From assembly GCA_018398585.1 (NCBI GenBank), contig JAGTTD010000024.1, positions 9,638,071-9,702,070 on the forward strand: a DNA stretch of 64,000 nucleotides. The letters run 5' to 3'. Below the pieces are notes generated by a model. It was given only the letters and a program-made list of their open reading frames with translations, was not told the origin of the DNA and made no database searches. The DNA comes from Simmondsia chinensis. Its lineage: Eukaryota > Streptophyta > Magnoliopsida > Caryophyllales > Simmondsiaceae. Position numbers and translations under genes: made by a program. This document shows, in pieces, positions 28,463 through 40,980 of this stretch; position 1 is the stretch's first letter; each line of letters begins with the position of its first letter.

Positions 28463-29931
28463 TCAGAAACCAGTTTCAGAGTCCTCCAATCTGCAAGATA
28501 AAGCATCTGCAATTAGATTCTCCTTGCCCTTCAAATATTGAATTGAATAGTCTAAGCCAAGCATCCTCATCAAGCCTTTACGCTGGACCCTTATTGCTAT
28601 CTTTTGTTCTAACAAATATTTAAGGCTTTGGTGATCTGTTTTAATGACAAAATGATATTCCTCCAAATAATGTCTCCACTTCTTGACAGCCAAAAGGACT
28701 GCAAGATACTCTTTCTCGTATATAGACAACTCTAGATGCCTTGGACTCAATGCCTGACTGAGACAAGCCACAGGTCTTCCCATCTGAGATAAAACTGCCT
28801 CAACTCTTTTACCACAAGCATTAGTCTGTAGCACAAAATCCTTACTGAAATCAGGCATAGCCAAAACTGGTGTTGCGCACATTGCTGCTTTCAATACTTC
28901 AAAAGCATCTTGAGCTGCCTTAGACCACTTAATGGCATCCTTCTTCAAGAGATAGGTTACTGGCTTGGTAGTGACTCCATACCCAGCTACAAACTTCCTG
29001 TAGTGTCCAGTCAAGCCTAGAAATCCCCTCAATTGTTTCAATGTAACAGGAATTGGCCAATCCCTTATAGCTTGAATATTAGAAGGATTCGTGGATTCTC
29101 CTTCATAGGAGATGATATGGCCTAGATACTCCACTTGTGACTGAGCAAAGGAGCACTTAGACAACTTAGCATAAAGCTTGTGACTACGCATCACACTGAA
29201 CACCTCCTTCAGATGAGCAACATGGTCCTCCAATTTAGCACCGTAAATCAGAATATCATCAAAGTAACCCAATACAAATTTCCTCAAGAAAGCCTTAAAC
29301 ACATCATTCATCACGGCCTGGAATGTAGCTGGAGCGTTAGTTAAGCCAAATGGCATCACCACGAACTCATAATTCCCATGATGAGTTCTGAAGGCAGTCA
29401 TGTAAATGTCCTGCTTTAAGACTCTGATCTGATAGTATCTTTGTTGCAGATCCAGCTTAAAAAAGAAGTGTGAGCCATTTCATCCAGGAGATCATCAATG
29501 ATTGGAATGGGGAACTTTTCTTTGATTGTAAGTGAGTTTAGCTGTCTGTAATCAATGCAGATTCTAGCAGATCCATCCTTCTTCTAGACTAGGATAACTG
29601 GACCGGCAAATGGGCTGTGACTTTGCCTTATGAAACAAGTTTTAAGCAGCTCTTCCACTTGCCTTTCAACCTCTATCTTCTGAGAGTGTGGATACTTATA
29701 AGTTCTCAACTTCACTCGATCTAAATTGGACTTCAGTGGAATTGCATGATCAAGAGTCCTCTTGGGAGGTAAAGATACTAGTTGCTCGAACAAGTCCTTG
29801 TATTCATCAATCAATGGACTAATTTCTGGATGAAGTGGTGACTGAACCTCCGAATGAGCTATTGAGAACAATTGTCCTATCCATTGACAAGCTCCTTTCT
29901 TGACAATTCCTTCCAACCTCTTGCCTTTCAT
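28463..29931 (-). pseudogene. Reverse transcriptase and RNase H of the middle gypsy element
   Basis: The upstream frame (29931-29584) ends in RT motifs such as VERQVEELLKTCFIRQSHSP. The downstream frame (29401-28463) has FVVMPFGLTNAPATFQ, the catalytic YFDDILIYG, LGHIISYEGESTNPSNI and GFLGLTGHYRKFV. RNase H follows with YEKEYLAVLLAVKKWRHYL and FVIKTDHQSLKYLLEQ. A stop and an indel near 29415-29580 separate the two frames. Confidence 0.9.
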
Positions 29932-30081
29932 TAACTACAATTAACCCTGCTCCACAATTCCTTATAATGTGACAGTAGCCCCTTGCATTTCAAATGAAAC
30001 TGACAGTTGGGAGAAATCAAAAATCAGTGGACTGAAAGTCTTCATTTAATCAACATCGAGAACCATGCCACAACCTCCCAA

Positions 30082-31056
30082 CTAAAGAATCCTGAAATCA
30101 TACACAAACTTGTGATTCTGCATTTGCCAACTAAAGCCTTGACATTTGGTTTGAGTGAGTATTGAAATCCCATCAGCCACTATCACAGCTAAGGGACTTG
30201 TCTTAATCATTTCATGTCCCACCTTCCTCATAACTTTAGGATCAACGAAGCTATGAATACTGCCACTATCTATCAAAATCAAGATAGATTTGCGTCCTGC
30301 CTCTCCCTTGCTTCTAATAGTATTATGAGATCCATTTCCTGTAAGTGCTTTTGCAGAAATTTCCATCTCATCATCCACCAATTCCTCCTGTATGTTTTGT
30401 TCTTGCTTAGTCAAATCAGCCACCAGTTCTTCCTCTTTAGTGTCCTCTTCTGCCTCAGCACCACTAGCAGACATTAAAAGCTTTGGATTACACTTGTGTC
30501 CAAAGAAATATCGTTCATTGCATTTAAAACATAGCCTTTGAGCCTTCTTTTCTTCCACACCCAAGGGCTTGGCCTTAGAAGAAACATTCTACTGATAAAA
30601 ACCCTGATGACTTCTGCTCCTCTGGCCATCAGATGTTGCCAGTATCGTGGATTCAAATAATGTACCCTTGGCATAGGCTTTTGATAGTGTACTAGGACTC
30701 AAGGCCTTGACAAGATTCTTAATCTTTGGCTTCAAGCCTCCGATAAAGCTCGAGACATAGTAGGCTTCACTTGCATTAGGATTAACGAAAATCATCTTAG
30801 CTCTCAAATTCTCAAATCTGGCCATATACTCTTTCACTGATGTGGTTTGCATCACCTTATTGAAGTTATTCCCAATATCACTAGGGACCTCATCACCATA
30901 TTTTTCACAAAGCTCCTCCACAAATTCAGACCAAGACAATGAAGGATATTCGTGAATAAGATTATAAAACCATACCTCCGGATCTCCTTAAAGGTAAACT
31001 GCAGCCAATTCTACCTTCTCAGCCTCACTTATGTGATAAAAATGGAAGTACCTCTC
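30082..31056 (-). pseudogene. Gag (C-terminal part) and protease of the middle gypsy element
   Basis: Gag reads SEAEKVELAAVYL, a stop, then GDPEVWFYNLIHEYPSLSW and VKEYMARFENLRAKMIFVN. A frameshift near 30590 precedes the CCHC knuckle CFKCNERYFFGHKC and the protease DSG motif. The 5' edge is the LINE junction at 31056. Confidence 0.85.
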
Positions 31057-31259
31057 TTTTTTTTTTTTTTTGGTAAATCAGTGATAAATACCATATATGA
31101 TCAAAAATATATGTACAAGTCTACGAGAGGCATACCCCAAGTCAAGGCTAAAGGCCCACATTAAAGAATTAATCAGAGAAAGAAACAAAGCAAGAAGTAT
31201 CAACGGTCAACATGACCAAACAAAGGGAATAAAGCAAACGAAAGCAAACAAAGCTAGTG

Positions 31260-34200
31260 CTCAATCCCCCACTCCTGCAGAAGCTGCGAGTGGCGATGCG
31301 CACCGCGAAGAGTAGGAGCAGTAATAAGGCGGCTGCGGACCAATCCTGTGATCTCCTCAGTAACTGCAGAAGGCCTGGAATGGGAGTGGTGAATCCTTAG
31401 GTTACGCTCATACCAGAGCATGTAAACCGTTGCGGAGAGACAAAGGCAGGCAAGGATTCGATCCATCCCACGGCCACGGAGCCTAGTAGCAGCCCACTAA
31501 ACCAGCTCGCGCCATGGTAGCGTGGGCCAGGCAAAAGAGGTGCGAGAAGACACCCTGGAAAAACAGTAGTAGAGTAGCTGCAGGTGAAGAAGAGATGGTC
31601 ATGCGACTCAGCATCTGATCCGCACAACATGCAAGTAGCCCGAACATTCTGTACTCGATCTCTCAGCAATCTGTCAAATGTCCATAGTCACTCACAGGAG
31701 GCAAGCCACAAAATGAAGGAGTGCCCGGGGATTTGAAGCTGAGACCAAAGGAGGTGATGGATGGAGTCCTCCTCCCTCCGACTGTGAATCATCTCCCATG
31801 CCAATCTAGTGGTGAAAACCCCAGATGGGTCCCTCATCCACCGTACACTGTCAGCTATACCCGGTCGGGGCCTAAAGTCAACTGAATCCCAGATAGGAAG
31901 TAGCTCATCAATATCCCGTGGGAAACACCACTAATCACCCTCAATAATATCTGAAACATGAGAGCCCAAATGATGACCAGTGGAATGGAGGAGGCGGAAA
32001 CAGAACCGCCCCTCCAGACGACCACACGGTAGATAATAATCAGACCACAAAGCAGTGTCCCAGCCATCACCAATGATATGTTGAAAAGCCCCAGCACAAA
32101 GCGATCGAACACAAAGAATGCTCCTCCATGACCATGAAATCGAACCTCTCGGCTGAATATCCCAGAAGGACTTCTCCTTGATCGGTTTGCATGAATCCAT
32201 CGAGGCCAGAGAGAGTCACGATCAGTAAGTAGAACCCATATATGCTTCATGAGAGAAGCCTGGTTCCACTCATGCAGACGCCGAACCCCGAGTCCACCCT
32301 CCCTGCGAGGATAACAAAGATGCTCCCAGGAGACCTTGGCCCCGCCCGGGCCCAGAGACGCGCCCTTCTAGAGAAAGGCCGCAAGGGTCGACTCAGTCTT
32401 CTTGATCATCAGGTTCGGGAGAATGAAGACAGATGACCAGAAGACCTGAATAGGGAACATGACCGATCTGATAAGCTGCAAGCACCCGGCATAAGATAAA
32501 GCACGAGATGTCCAGAGCTGAATACGAGCAAGGATGCGGTCTAATAGAGGCTTACAGTCAATGAACTGAAGCCTCGCCGTAATGAGCGGCACCCCCAGGT
32601 ACCTGACCGGGCACTGAGCCAACTGGAACCCAAGAATATCAAGGAGAGTCTGCTAAAGCTCAGAATCAACCTCGGTAATGAAGACGGTACTTTTTGCTGC
32701 ATTCGAGAACAGCCCCAACAATGCAGCAAAATGATTTAAAGTCTCCCGTAGAGCCGACAAACTTCCCTCATCAGCCTCACTAAAAATCATAAGATCATCA
32801 ACAAAGCACAAGTGAGTAAGGCTGGTACTCTGGCAACTAGGATGAAAGCTAAACCTCGGATAAGAAGGTGCACGGCTAAGCAACCCCCGTAGGCCTTCCA
32901 TGGGAATAACAAAGAGGTAAGGCGGGAGAGAATCCCCCTGCCTGATGCCCCTGCTCATGCCGAAAAACCCGTGAAGCTCGCCGGTAATGGCTACTTAAAA
33001 TCTGGCTGTGGAAAGACACTCCCGCACCCATCGAATCATGACCTCAGGAATACCCATACATCGTATAGTAGTGAGAATGAACTCCCAGCGTACCGTGTCA
33101 AAAGCCTTACGAAGATCAACCTTCAGAGCACATCGAGGCGAAAGCGTTTGAGATGATAATCGCGCAGAAGCTCCTGAGCTAACAAAATAGTGTCAGATAT
33201 CCTCCGCCCAGGAATGAAGCAGACTGCGGGTCATCAATGAGGTAAGGAAGAACTCCCGTCAACTTGTTTGCAATGATCTTAGTTATGCACTTATAGATCA
33301 CATTGCAATAGGAGATCGGGAGAAAGTCAGCGAAGTTGGAAGGATTCTCCACCTTCGGGATCAAGCTAATACGAGTAGAATTTGGAGCGCCAAGCATGCG
33401 CCCTAACTAAAAGAAAGATCGGACAGCCTGAACAACATCACACCCCACCGCATCCCAAGCCCTCTTAAAAAAGAGGGAGGTATAGCCATCAGGGCCAGGC
33501 GCCCTATCATCACCTATGGAGAATAAAGCATCTCTCACATCAACATCAGTAACCGGAATTGATAGCGGACTAGCCTGATCCTCAGAAAGATAGGTCTGAA
33601 AGAGCTCCGAAATATCCTCACGAAGCGGCCCACTTGGTTCAGTCAATAAGTCTCGAAAGTATGAAACTCCTGCCTCCGAAACCTCACTGTCATCATACGT
33701 CCTCTTGCCATCAGTACAAATGATAGACGAGATCCGGCTCCTAGCCTGCCGATGCGTGACAGACTTATGGAAAAACCGGGTGCCCTGATCTCCCAAAGAG
33801 AGCAATTGGATGCAAGATTTCTGGTGATAGAAAGCCTCCTCATCCCTACATAACCGCGAGTACTCCCGAGACAGTCGACTCTCCTGCTCACGAAGTAACA
33901 TACTCTCAGGTCCATCATCTAAAGCCCGCCGATCCTAAGACCAGGCATCCCTCGCCGCCACAACCCGAGCCAATATGTGGCTATAATGTCTAGCATTGAG
34001 GGCCTTCAGCTCAACCTTCAGCCTCTTTAGCTTCTGAGTGAGTTGATACATAGGCGTGCCCTCAATACTAGTGGCCCAAATTCTCCTCGCAGTAGGTAGG
34101 AACTCCTCATGGTCAGCCCAAAAGTTAAGGAACTTGAAAGGGAGCTGCGATATGCGGCGCTCTCCAAGGCCTCTAACTACAAAGGAACAATGGTCTGAAC

Positions 34201-34793
34201 ATAACTCCCGTGGAAGGAACTCAACAGATGAGGAAGAATAAGTGCGAAGCCAGCCCTCGCTTACCATGCACCAATCAAGACACTTCAGAATGAGAGCGTC
34301 CCCATTTAACCCATTAGACCACGTAAGACCTAGCCCAGAGAACGGCAGAACCGTGAGCTCAGAATCATGAACACAGTCTCTGAAGTCATCCATGTGGCCA
34401 GGCCAAGAGTCCTGACCACCTCTCCTATCCCTTGGACTGAGGATAGCGTTAAAGTCCCCAAGGAGTATCCAAGGCTCCTCCTAGAGGCCTACGCTGGCTC
34501 CTCGAATATAACTCCATAGCTCCCGATGAGGACCCCGCTTGTTAAAGCCATAGACAAATGTAGCAGTGAAGTCCACATCACCTCGAATGTCAGAAACTCG
34601 GCAGGTGAGATACTGATCTCCACCCTGTACTCTCACTACACAGTAGAATGTCGGATCCCAAAAGACAATGATGCGACACCCATGGGATCTCAACCAAGCC
34701 AACAAGACTCAAGCAACTGGAAGAGATCCAGCAACGCACAGCATTGATAGTATTGGGGTTATTAAACCCCCTCACATTCCAGCATCCTATCAT
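31260..34793 (-). pseudogene. LINE ORF2: endonuclease, reverse transcriptase, zf-RVT
   Basis: It starts near 34793 with MIGCWNVRGFNNP, the N-terminal motif of APE-type endonucleases. A later piece reads LTWSNGLNGDALILKCLDW. RT follows: LSLGDQGTRFFHKSVTHRQ, DDRAPGPDGYTSLFFKRAWD, ISLIPKVENPSNFADF, SRGIRQGDSLPPYLFVI and the catalytic FVDDLMIF at about 32800. A zf-RVT segment CMLCGSDAESHDHLFFTC lies at about 31630-31575. Breaks occur near 33920, 33405, 33180, 32970, 32650 and 32360, so it is not translatable in one piece. Confidence 0.92.
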
Positions 34794-34807
34794 GGGAAAC
34801 TGGAGAA

Positions 34808-36364
34808 CTATCGCGAATCCCCACTGCCCTTACGGCCTCCACGAGTACCCTGAGTATCCTGAGTGCCTCGGGTAGCCTGAACACCCTGAGCAACAAAAGT
34901 AGTAGCAGAGTGCGTAATACGAACAGCTGGAGCAGGGTTGGGAGGAGCATCCGATGTGGGTGCCTCCCCAGACCGCCGCTCGGCCAGAAGAGCGAACCGG
35001 TCCGGAGACTTGATACCTGTCTCCGCGGACCGGCTCTCAACACAAGCAAGTGGCTCATAAATCCCCAAAAGAGCATCCTGAGCCTCCTCAACCTCCATAG
35101 GAACAAGAGCCCGACTCAGATCCTCAGTTGAGCTAGCATCCTCACCGTTAGCGGACAAGTCAGCAGCAGAATGAGAGACGTGGGATCCACAGCAGGCTAG
35201 GCCCGCTGCGGGCTTGGTGAGACCCGTGACTGGGCTACATCAGGCCCGGTGTGGGCCGCAAAAGGGCCCAACACGGGCCCAATAGTACCCGGCCCCAAAT
35301 TAGGCCGGGCAAAGGAAGGAGACAGGGTCCTGCCCCCCCTACACCTGGGCCATGAGAAGGCCCATGCTGCTTGGGCCCATTATGGGCCTTAGGCTGGAGT
35401 GGGCCGCCACTAGCAGGAAGCCCACGAGGGTGGTGCGGGGTCGCAGCCACCCCCACACGCACCCTTCTCCCACGAACAACTCTCCACTCCTCCGTCTGTC
35501 TAGTAGCGACGGCAGCCCCAGTGCCATTTTTCTTTTTGTATTTCTTCTTCTTTCTACACCCTAACACTGGACAGCATTGGAAGGAGCCTCCCGAGCAGCA
35601 AGAGGTGAGCAATCATGCCCAAACACCATACAAGTCGGGCAGCGCTTCGGCATTCCTTCACACGTGATACCAAGTTGGACCCGAACACCACGAACCTCAA
35701 TGAGGGTCTCCCTCGACACAGGAGCCTTGGCCCTCATCTCGACACAGACCCGGATATATCCCAAACGAGTACCATCGGCCATGACCTTGTCCATGAACAA
35801 AGGTCTACCAACCGTACTACTAGTATAACTGATCCCTGCGGGCTTCCAAAGAGACAAGGGAAGACCCAATATCCGGACCCAAACAAGAGTGGTTTGGCTA
35901 TCCCTACGCACTGTTAGCCCCTCCTTCCAAAGCTGGAGGGACATGCAAATGCCCTTGAAGAACTAAGGACCACCTAACAACACATTCTGGGCTTGCACCT
36001 TAGTGCAAAACCGAAAGTAATAAACTTCTCCATCAGATAGGCCCTTATTCCCCCAGAGAAAACTAGCAATCTCCTCAGCACGAGAGCAGGCCAATCCCGT
36101 GCTAATGAGCCTACCCACTAAGCAACGGTCCCATAGATCGTTGGCGGAGTCTAAGACCTGATCCGGAACAACCCCTAAAGGCTTGCCGTCAAGAAGAACA
36201 GGTTCAAAATATTGCAAAGTGTTCAACTCAGTGGTTCGGACCCGGTCAGCCCAAGTGGCGGTACCCGCACCACCAGCCGCCGGTCCCAAACTCTCAGCCA
36301 CGGCCACAGCGTCACGCACCCCAGACATGGTGCCTGATTGATGAAAAAATAGTAAACAAGCCAA
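34808..36364 (-). pseudogene. LINE ORF1: DUF4283-like domain and CCHC zinc knuckle
   Basis: A likely start is the Met at 36328 (MSGVRDAVAVAESLG). A DUF4283-type domain follows (VYYFRFCTKVQAQNVLLGGP, a TAG, then LQLWKEGLTVRRDSQTTLVW). A knuckle-like CPTCMVFGHDC lies at about 35620. The Pro/Ala-rich tail ends just before ORF2. ORF1 of plant L1 elements binds RNA and has this architecture. A single stop near 35960 interrupts the conserved segment. Confidence 0.88.
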
Positions 36365-36926
36365 GAAACCCTAGAAAAATTAAGGTTTAATGCACCCCAG
36401 AATCATGCGCAGCCGGAAAACTTCACCGGCCAAAAACACGGGCCACCCGCACCCAGCAACAACAATCGAGTAAGGATCGAAGAAGACTTACAAAAGATTG
36501 CTCCAAAAAAATCGCGAAGAGAGAAGAGAGAAAGTTGCGAGGGGAGCGACTTTCGAAATCGCCTGGCTCCGTTTGGGCCAGAATCCGGCCACCTCTACAG
36601 TCGTCAGGGGCTTAGCGAAGACAGGAGGAGATTGCCGGGGATGAACGCCGGTCAAAGGGACCACCAGAGATGGCCCACGCATCCTACGCCACAACTCCTA
36701 ACTCCCAACACCCAAACCCTAACACCCTCTCTCCCTTGTTTTCACCCTCTACTGGCCACCACTAGCAGCACCGCCGCCACCACTCAGAAGTGGGACGACC
36801 GATGAACACTCGCTACCCTGGCCGGAGCTGCACCGCCACCGTACACGCCTGAAAACGGGTGCCCTAGCCCTAGGCGATTTTTCATCCCCCTAGCCTGTTT
36901 CACTACTCAAATAAGAAGTACCTCTC

Positions 36927-37479
36927 GCATCTTCTATACCAAGACTGAGGCTGCTTGCCATCAAATTGCTCAATCTTGACTCTAGGCTATCTGAATCCAT
37001 TGCTTCTGCTACTGTTTGTGCCACTGTCACTCGCTCCTGAAGTTTGTGGTTGCATCAAATCAGGTGGACGATCAAATTGTCTAGCTGCTGTCTAAGGTTG
37101 CATAACTTCTAGAGGCCAATCAGGCTGACTTGCAGCTGACAAAACTCCAGCTCCAAAAGGCAAATTCTGCCTTGTGCTCTGCTACTGTAATCCTTGAATT
37201 CTCACTTCCATTTGCCGCAAGTGTTGATCCAATTTTTCAGCCACCTTCTACTCTTGTGATTGCTGCATTTTAACAAACATCTCCTCCATTTGAAGCCTTA
37301 ACTACTCAAATTGATTGACTTCAGTACTTGCACCAACATTTGCACCAGCAACAATAGCATAAGTAGCATTTGCTCGTGATGTAACTCCACCGGCCATTGG
37401 AACACTTTTCTTGCGTCTCGTCAGCTCCAATCAACCGAATCAAGATCAATCGGCAGCGAAGACAAGCTTTGATACCAAT
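36927..37479 (-). pseudogene. Middle gypsy element, PBS and gag N-terminus
   Basis: On the - strand, just inside the 5' LTR, 'tggtatcaaagc' (37466-37477) matches an initiator Met-tRNA primer site with one change. A gag N-terminus follows with Gln-rich sequence and several stops, ending at PQSWYRRCERYF at the LINE junction. Confidence 0.85.
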
Positions 37480-37830
37480 TGTTATGGTTCAAGAACAATA
37501 TTGAATCATAACCAAGGGATAAAGAGAGTATGAGATGAGAAAGAAGTGAGAGGAATGAGAAATAGAGAGAAATTAAGTTGAGAGAAGAAGAGATCAATTT
37601 CATTCATAAACTTCTTCAATACAAGCTAGATTGCTCTTATACAATTAGAACCAACCAAAACAAGAGAAAAATATCTAAAATTACAATGAATCTAGACACT
37701 AGCTCAACCGACTCAACTAATAATAACCAAATATAGACGCCAAAATCACCAACAAACCCCTATGGCTTATTACATCAGCAAAACGCAGCTCTTAGATTTT
37801 ACCAGCTTATATGAACTTAGAATCATGACA
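37480..37830 (-). repeat. 5' LTR of the middle Ty3/gypsy element
   Basis: 351 bp, pairing with 26622-26973. It is followed at 37831 by 'gatgt', which matches 'aatgt' before the other LTR (26617-26621) at four of five bases. This is a 5-bp target duplication with one later change. Confidence 0.93.
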
Positions 37831-40775
37831 GATGTCTTTCAGGAGGAGTTACCGGATACACTACTGCCATTAAGACACATACAACACCGCATTGATCTAA
37901 TACTGGGGGCTACTTTGTCGAATAGGCCTCACTACTATATGATTCCATTTGAACACGAGGAATTGAGATGCCAAGTGGAGGAACTGCTTGCCAAGGGGTT
38001 TACCAAGGAGAGCTTGAGTCCTTGTGCCGGCTATGTTGATGCCAAAGAAGGACGGTAGTTGGCGAATGTGCGTGGACAATAGAGCCATCAATAAGATCAT
38101 GGTGCGCTATAGATTCCCTATTCCAAGATTGGATGACCTACTCGATCAATTAGGAAATGTGAAGGTGTTCTTCAAGTTGGACTAAAAAAGCAGGTATCAT
38201 CCGATTCACATCTCGCCTAGAGATGAGTGGAAAACTGCCTTCAAGGCTAGGGAGGGATTATAAGAGTGGCTTGTTGTGCCATTCGGGTTGTCGAATGCGC
38301 CAAGTACCTTCATGGGATTTATGAACTAGGTAGTTCATTCGTTCATTGGGACGTTCGTCGTCGTCTGCTTTGACGACATCTTGATTTACAGTCAGAGTAG
38401 GGATGAGCACTTGGCACATCTCAGGGACGTCTTGAGTACCTTGCGGAAGTAATATCTGTTCGCCACTTTAAAGAAGTGCGAGTTCATTAGAGACAGGGTG
38501 ACCTTCCTTGGGTTTGTCATGTCCAAGGACCGTATATCAGCTGACAAAGGGAAGATCATGGCAATACGGGGCTAGCTGCAGCGAAAGACAATTGGTGAAG
38601 TTTGGAGCTTCCACGGATTGGCGTCTTTCAATAGGCTGTTCGTGCCTAACTTCAGCTCGGTGATGGCGCTAATCCCAGACTGTATGAAGGGGAGTTCCTT
38701 TGCTTGGACTCCAGAGGCAGCTGACGCCTTTGAAGAAGTCAAGAGGAGGCTAACCATAACACCGGTATTAGCTTGACCCAACTTCCAGAAGACGCTTGAG
38801 CTTCACACAGAGGCCTCCAAAATTGGCATTGGTGCCATGCTCAACCAAGAGGGGAGGCCAATAGCTTACTTCAGTGAAGAGCTTGATGGGAGTAAGTTGA
38901 ATTGCTCTACTTACGACATCGAGTTCTATCTGGTGGTTAGAGAGCTGAGGCATGGGAAGTCCTACTTCGCCAACAGGGAGTTCATGCTATACTTCGACAA
39001 CGTGGCCTTAAAATACATCAATAGCTAGGTTAAGCTCTTAGATCAGCATGCCAAGTGGGCAAGCTACGTTTAGCTTTTCCATTTTGTAATCAAACACAAG
39101 TTAGGTGCCTTAAACAAAGTGGCAAACGTGTTGAGTACATCAAATCTCATCTTGTCCTAGAGCAAGGTATCAGTAATTGGGTTTGAGACATTAGCGGCAC
39201 AGTATACAGATGATGGCGACTTTGGTGAGGTTTGGTGGGAAGCATAATCCGGATACTCTATCAATGAGGGGTTCCTCTTTAAAGGAAATCGCCTTTGAAT
39301 TCTAGGAACAAGTCTTTGCCTCAAAATCATTGAAGAGAAACACAATGAAGGACATATGGGCAGGGACAAGACGCTATAGCTGATTAGTGCCAATTACTTT
39401 TGGCCTTCATTACGCAAGGAGGTTGATAGAATCGTTAGACGTTGCTGCATTTGTCAGGTGTCAAAGGGTGAAGTGGCCAACGCCGGCCTTTACATGCCTT
39501 TACCGATTCCGAGTCAGCCTTGGACAGACGCGAGCATGGATTTCGTGCTCGGGTTGCCGAGACCAAAAGGATGAGTTGACTCCATCTTTGTTGATTGGAA
39601 CGCTTTTCCAAGATGACGTACCTCATTGGGTACAAAAAGGCCGCTGATGCAGTCTATGTTGCCGGGTTGTATTTCCAAGAGGTCTACAAGCTTCACGGTT
39701 TGCCGGCTAACATTCTCCGATAGGGATGTACGGTTTGTAAACTACTTTTGGAAGACCTTGTAGAAGATGTAGGATACATCCCTATCATTCAGTATAGTTC
39801 ATCGTCCTCAGATCGATGGGTAGACGGAAGTCACAACTCATTCTTCGAGTAATTTGCTTCGTTGCTTTGTAACTGAAAACATTGGGAGTAGGGAGGCGAA
39901 GCTATACCAGGCGGAGTTCATCTACAATAGCTCGGTTAATAGGAGCACCGGTTTCCCACCATTCAGTGTCATTTACAACTTTGTACAATGTTCGCCAATA
40001 TTTGGTGCTTGTCCCAAATCTGACTCACCTAAACAGGAATGCAGAAGACTTAATCTCCAACCTTCAAGAGATCCATGAGCAAACGTGGGTGCGATTGCTA
40101 GAAGCTAGCGCCAAATACAAGGCAGCAAGTGATAAAAGATGCCGAGCGGTCCAATTTCAGGTTGGCGACAAAGTCTGGGCCGTCTTGACAAGGGAGCAAT
40201 TTTCGGTGTGGGAGTACAACAAGCTGACGGCTCGAAAGATAGGCCCCTTAATAGTCCTTGAGAAAATCAAAGACAATGCTTATAGTCTTGTGTTACCCGT
40301 AGGCATGAGAACTTCCGACGTGTTCAAAGTCAAGCACCTTGTTCCTTACTTTGGTGATGACGATCCTGCTGATCTTCTAGCGAATTCTCTCCAACCCGGA
40401 GAGGATGATGCAGCACTTGAACAGAAGGCGTTGGTGACTTGGTGGGTGTAGCCTGGCGAGTAGGTGGGCTGGCAAGTAAGGAGACACGGCTGAGGAGAGT
40501 TTGATTTTTAGTAGGATTAGTCTTTATTTATTTATAATTATCTTTTAGTCTTTTATTCTCAGTCAACTAGCTCATCTATTAAGGAAGAGTAAATCTAGGG
40601 TTTAGCATTATTCAATTTTTCATATTTATTCTCAAAATTTCAAGGGTTTTCTCTTTTTCTTGGGTTATGAGAAATTAACTTTTTCCTCCTTGTTTTTACT
40701 TTTTTCGTAATAAGAAATTAAGGGAAGGGCATTGAACCTTCCCATTCCCCAATTTTTCACTTGTGCACTACATCA
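37831..40775 (+). mobile_element. Outer Ty3/gypsy element, right part: RT, RNase H, integrase, 3' LTR
   Basis: It resumes the RT frame left at 26621 (..SEFV then DVFQEELPDTLLPLRHIQHR). The RT catalytic FDDILIYSQS is at 38369-38398. RNase H includes ELHTEASKIGIGAML and EGRPIAYFSEELDGSKLNCS. Integrase has a zinc region (CCICQVSKGEVA), DFVLGLPRPKG and HGLPANIL. Its C-terminal part is open from 39882 to 40451 (FQVGDKVWAVLTREQFSVWE, GPLIVLEKIKDNAYSLVLP). Many TAG stops and shifts are present. The last codons overlap the start of the 3' LTR by about 34 bp. Confidence 0.9.
40418..40775 (+). repeat. 3' LTR of the outer Ty3/gypsy element
   Basis: Pairs with 24455-24819. The start 'tgaaca' and the end 'acatca' are inferred from where the two copies stop aligning, so they may be off by a few bases. 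Confidence 0.85.
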
Positions 40776-40980
40776 AAAATTAATCATTTTAAACACGAAT
40801 ACATTTGTCTACGTTTTGTACAAGTTAACCTATTTTTCACCAGATTTTTGACCAAACTTTTAGTGTGAAAAGCCGAATAATACATGTACGTGTCAAACTC
40901 CATTTTATTCCTGTACCGTATTTAACTAACTATGGTTGTGGGAAGTGCCTATTATTCTTCTCTCATTCTACATATTTGGA

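Larger units (their letters stand above)
26622..31056 (-). mobile_element. Middle Ty3/gypsy chromovirus, pol and 3' part
   Basis: Read on the - strand from 31056 down, the domains come in Ty3/gypsy order: the rest of gag (WSEFVEELCEKYGDEVPSDI), knuckle CFKCNERYFFGHKC near 30530, protease ILIDSGSIHSFVD near 30270, RT, RNase H, integrase and a C-terminal chromodomain-like segment (DVLVLWSNLTKEDSTWEN, about 27040-27095). A single TAA near 27119 precedes the chromodomain. Several frameshifts and stops lie between domains. The 5' part continues at 36927-37830 beyond the inserted LINE. Confidence 0.93.
31057..36914 (-). mobile_element. L1-type LINE, nearly full length, inserted in the gag gene of the middle gypsy element
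   Basis: The 3' poly(A) appears as a T-run at 31057-31071. An exact 12-bp target duplication 'gaagtacctctc' lies at 31045-31056 and 36915-36926. The element is 5.86 kb and has a GC-rich 5' UTR, ORF1 and ORF2 in the L1 order. Removing it restores the gag frame across the join (..CERYF then HFYHISEAEK). Stops and frameshifts are few for its length, so it is the youngest layer of the nest. Confidence 0.94.

Noticed and set aside
35352..35917. + strand frames opposite LINE ORF1
   Set aside because: Mirror frames of the GC-rich ORF1; the - strand has the DUF4283-like and knuckle motifs.
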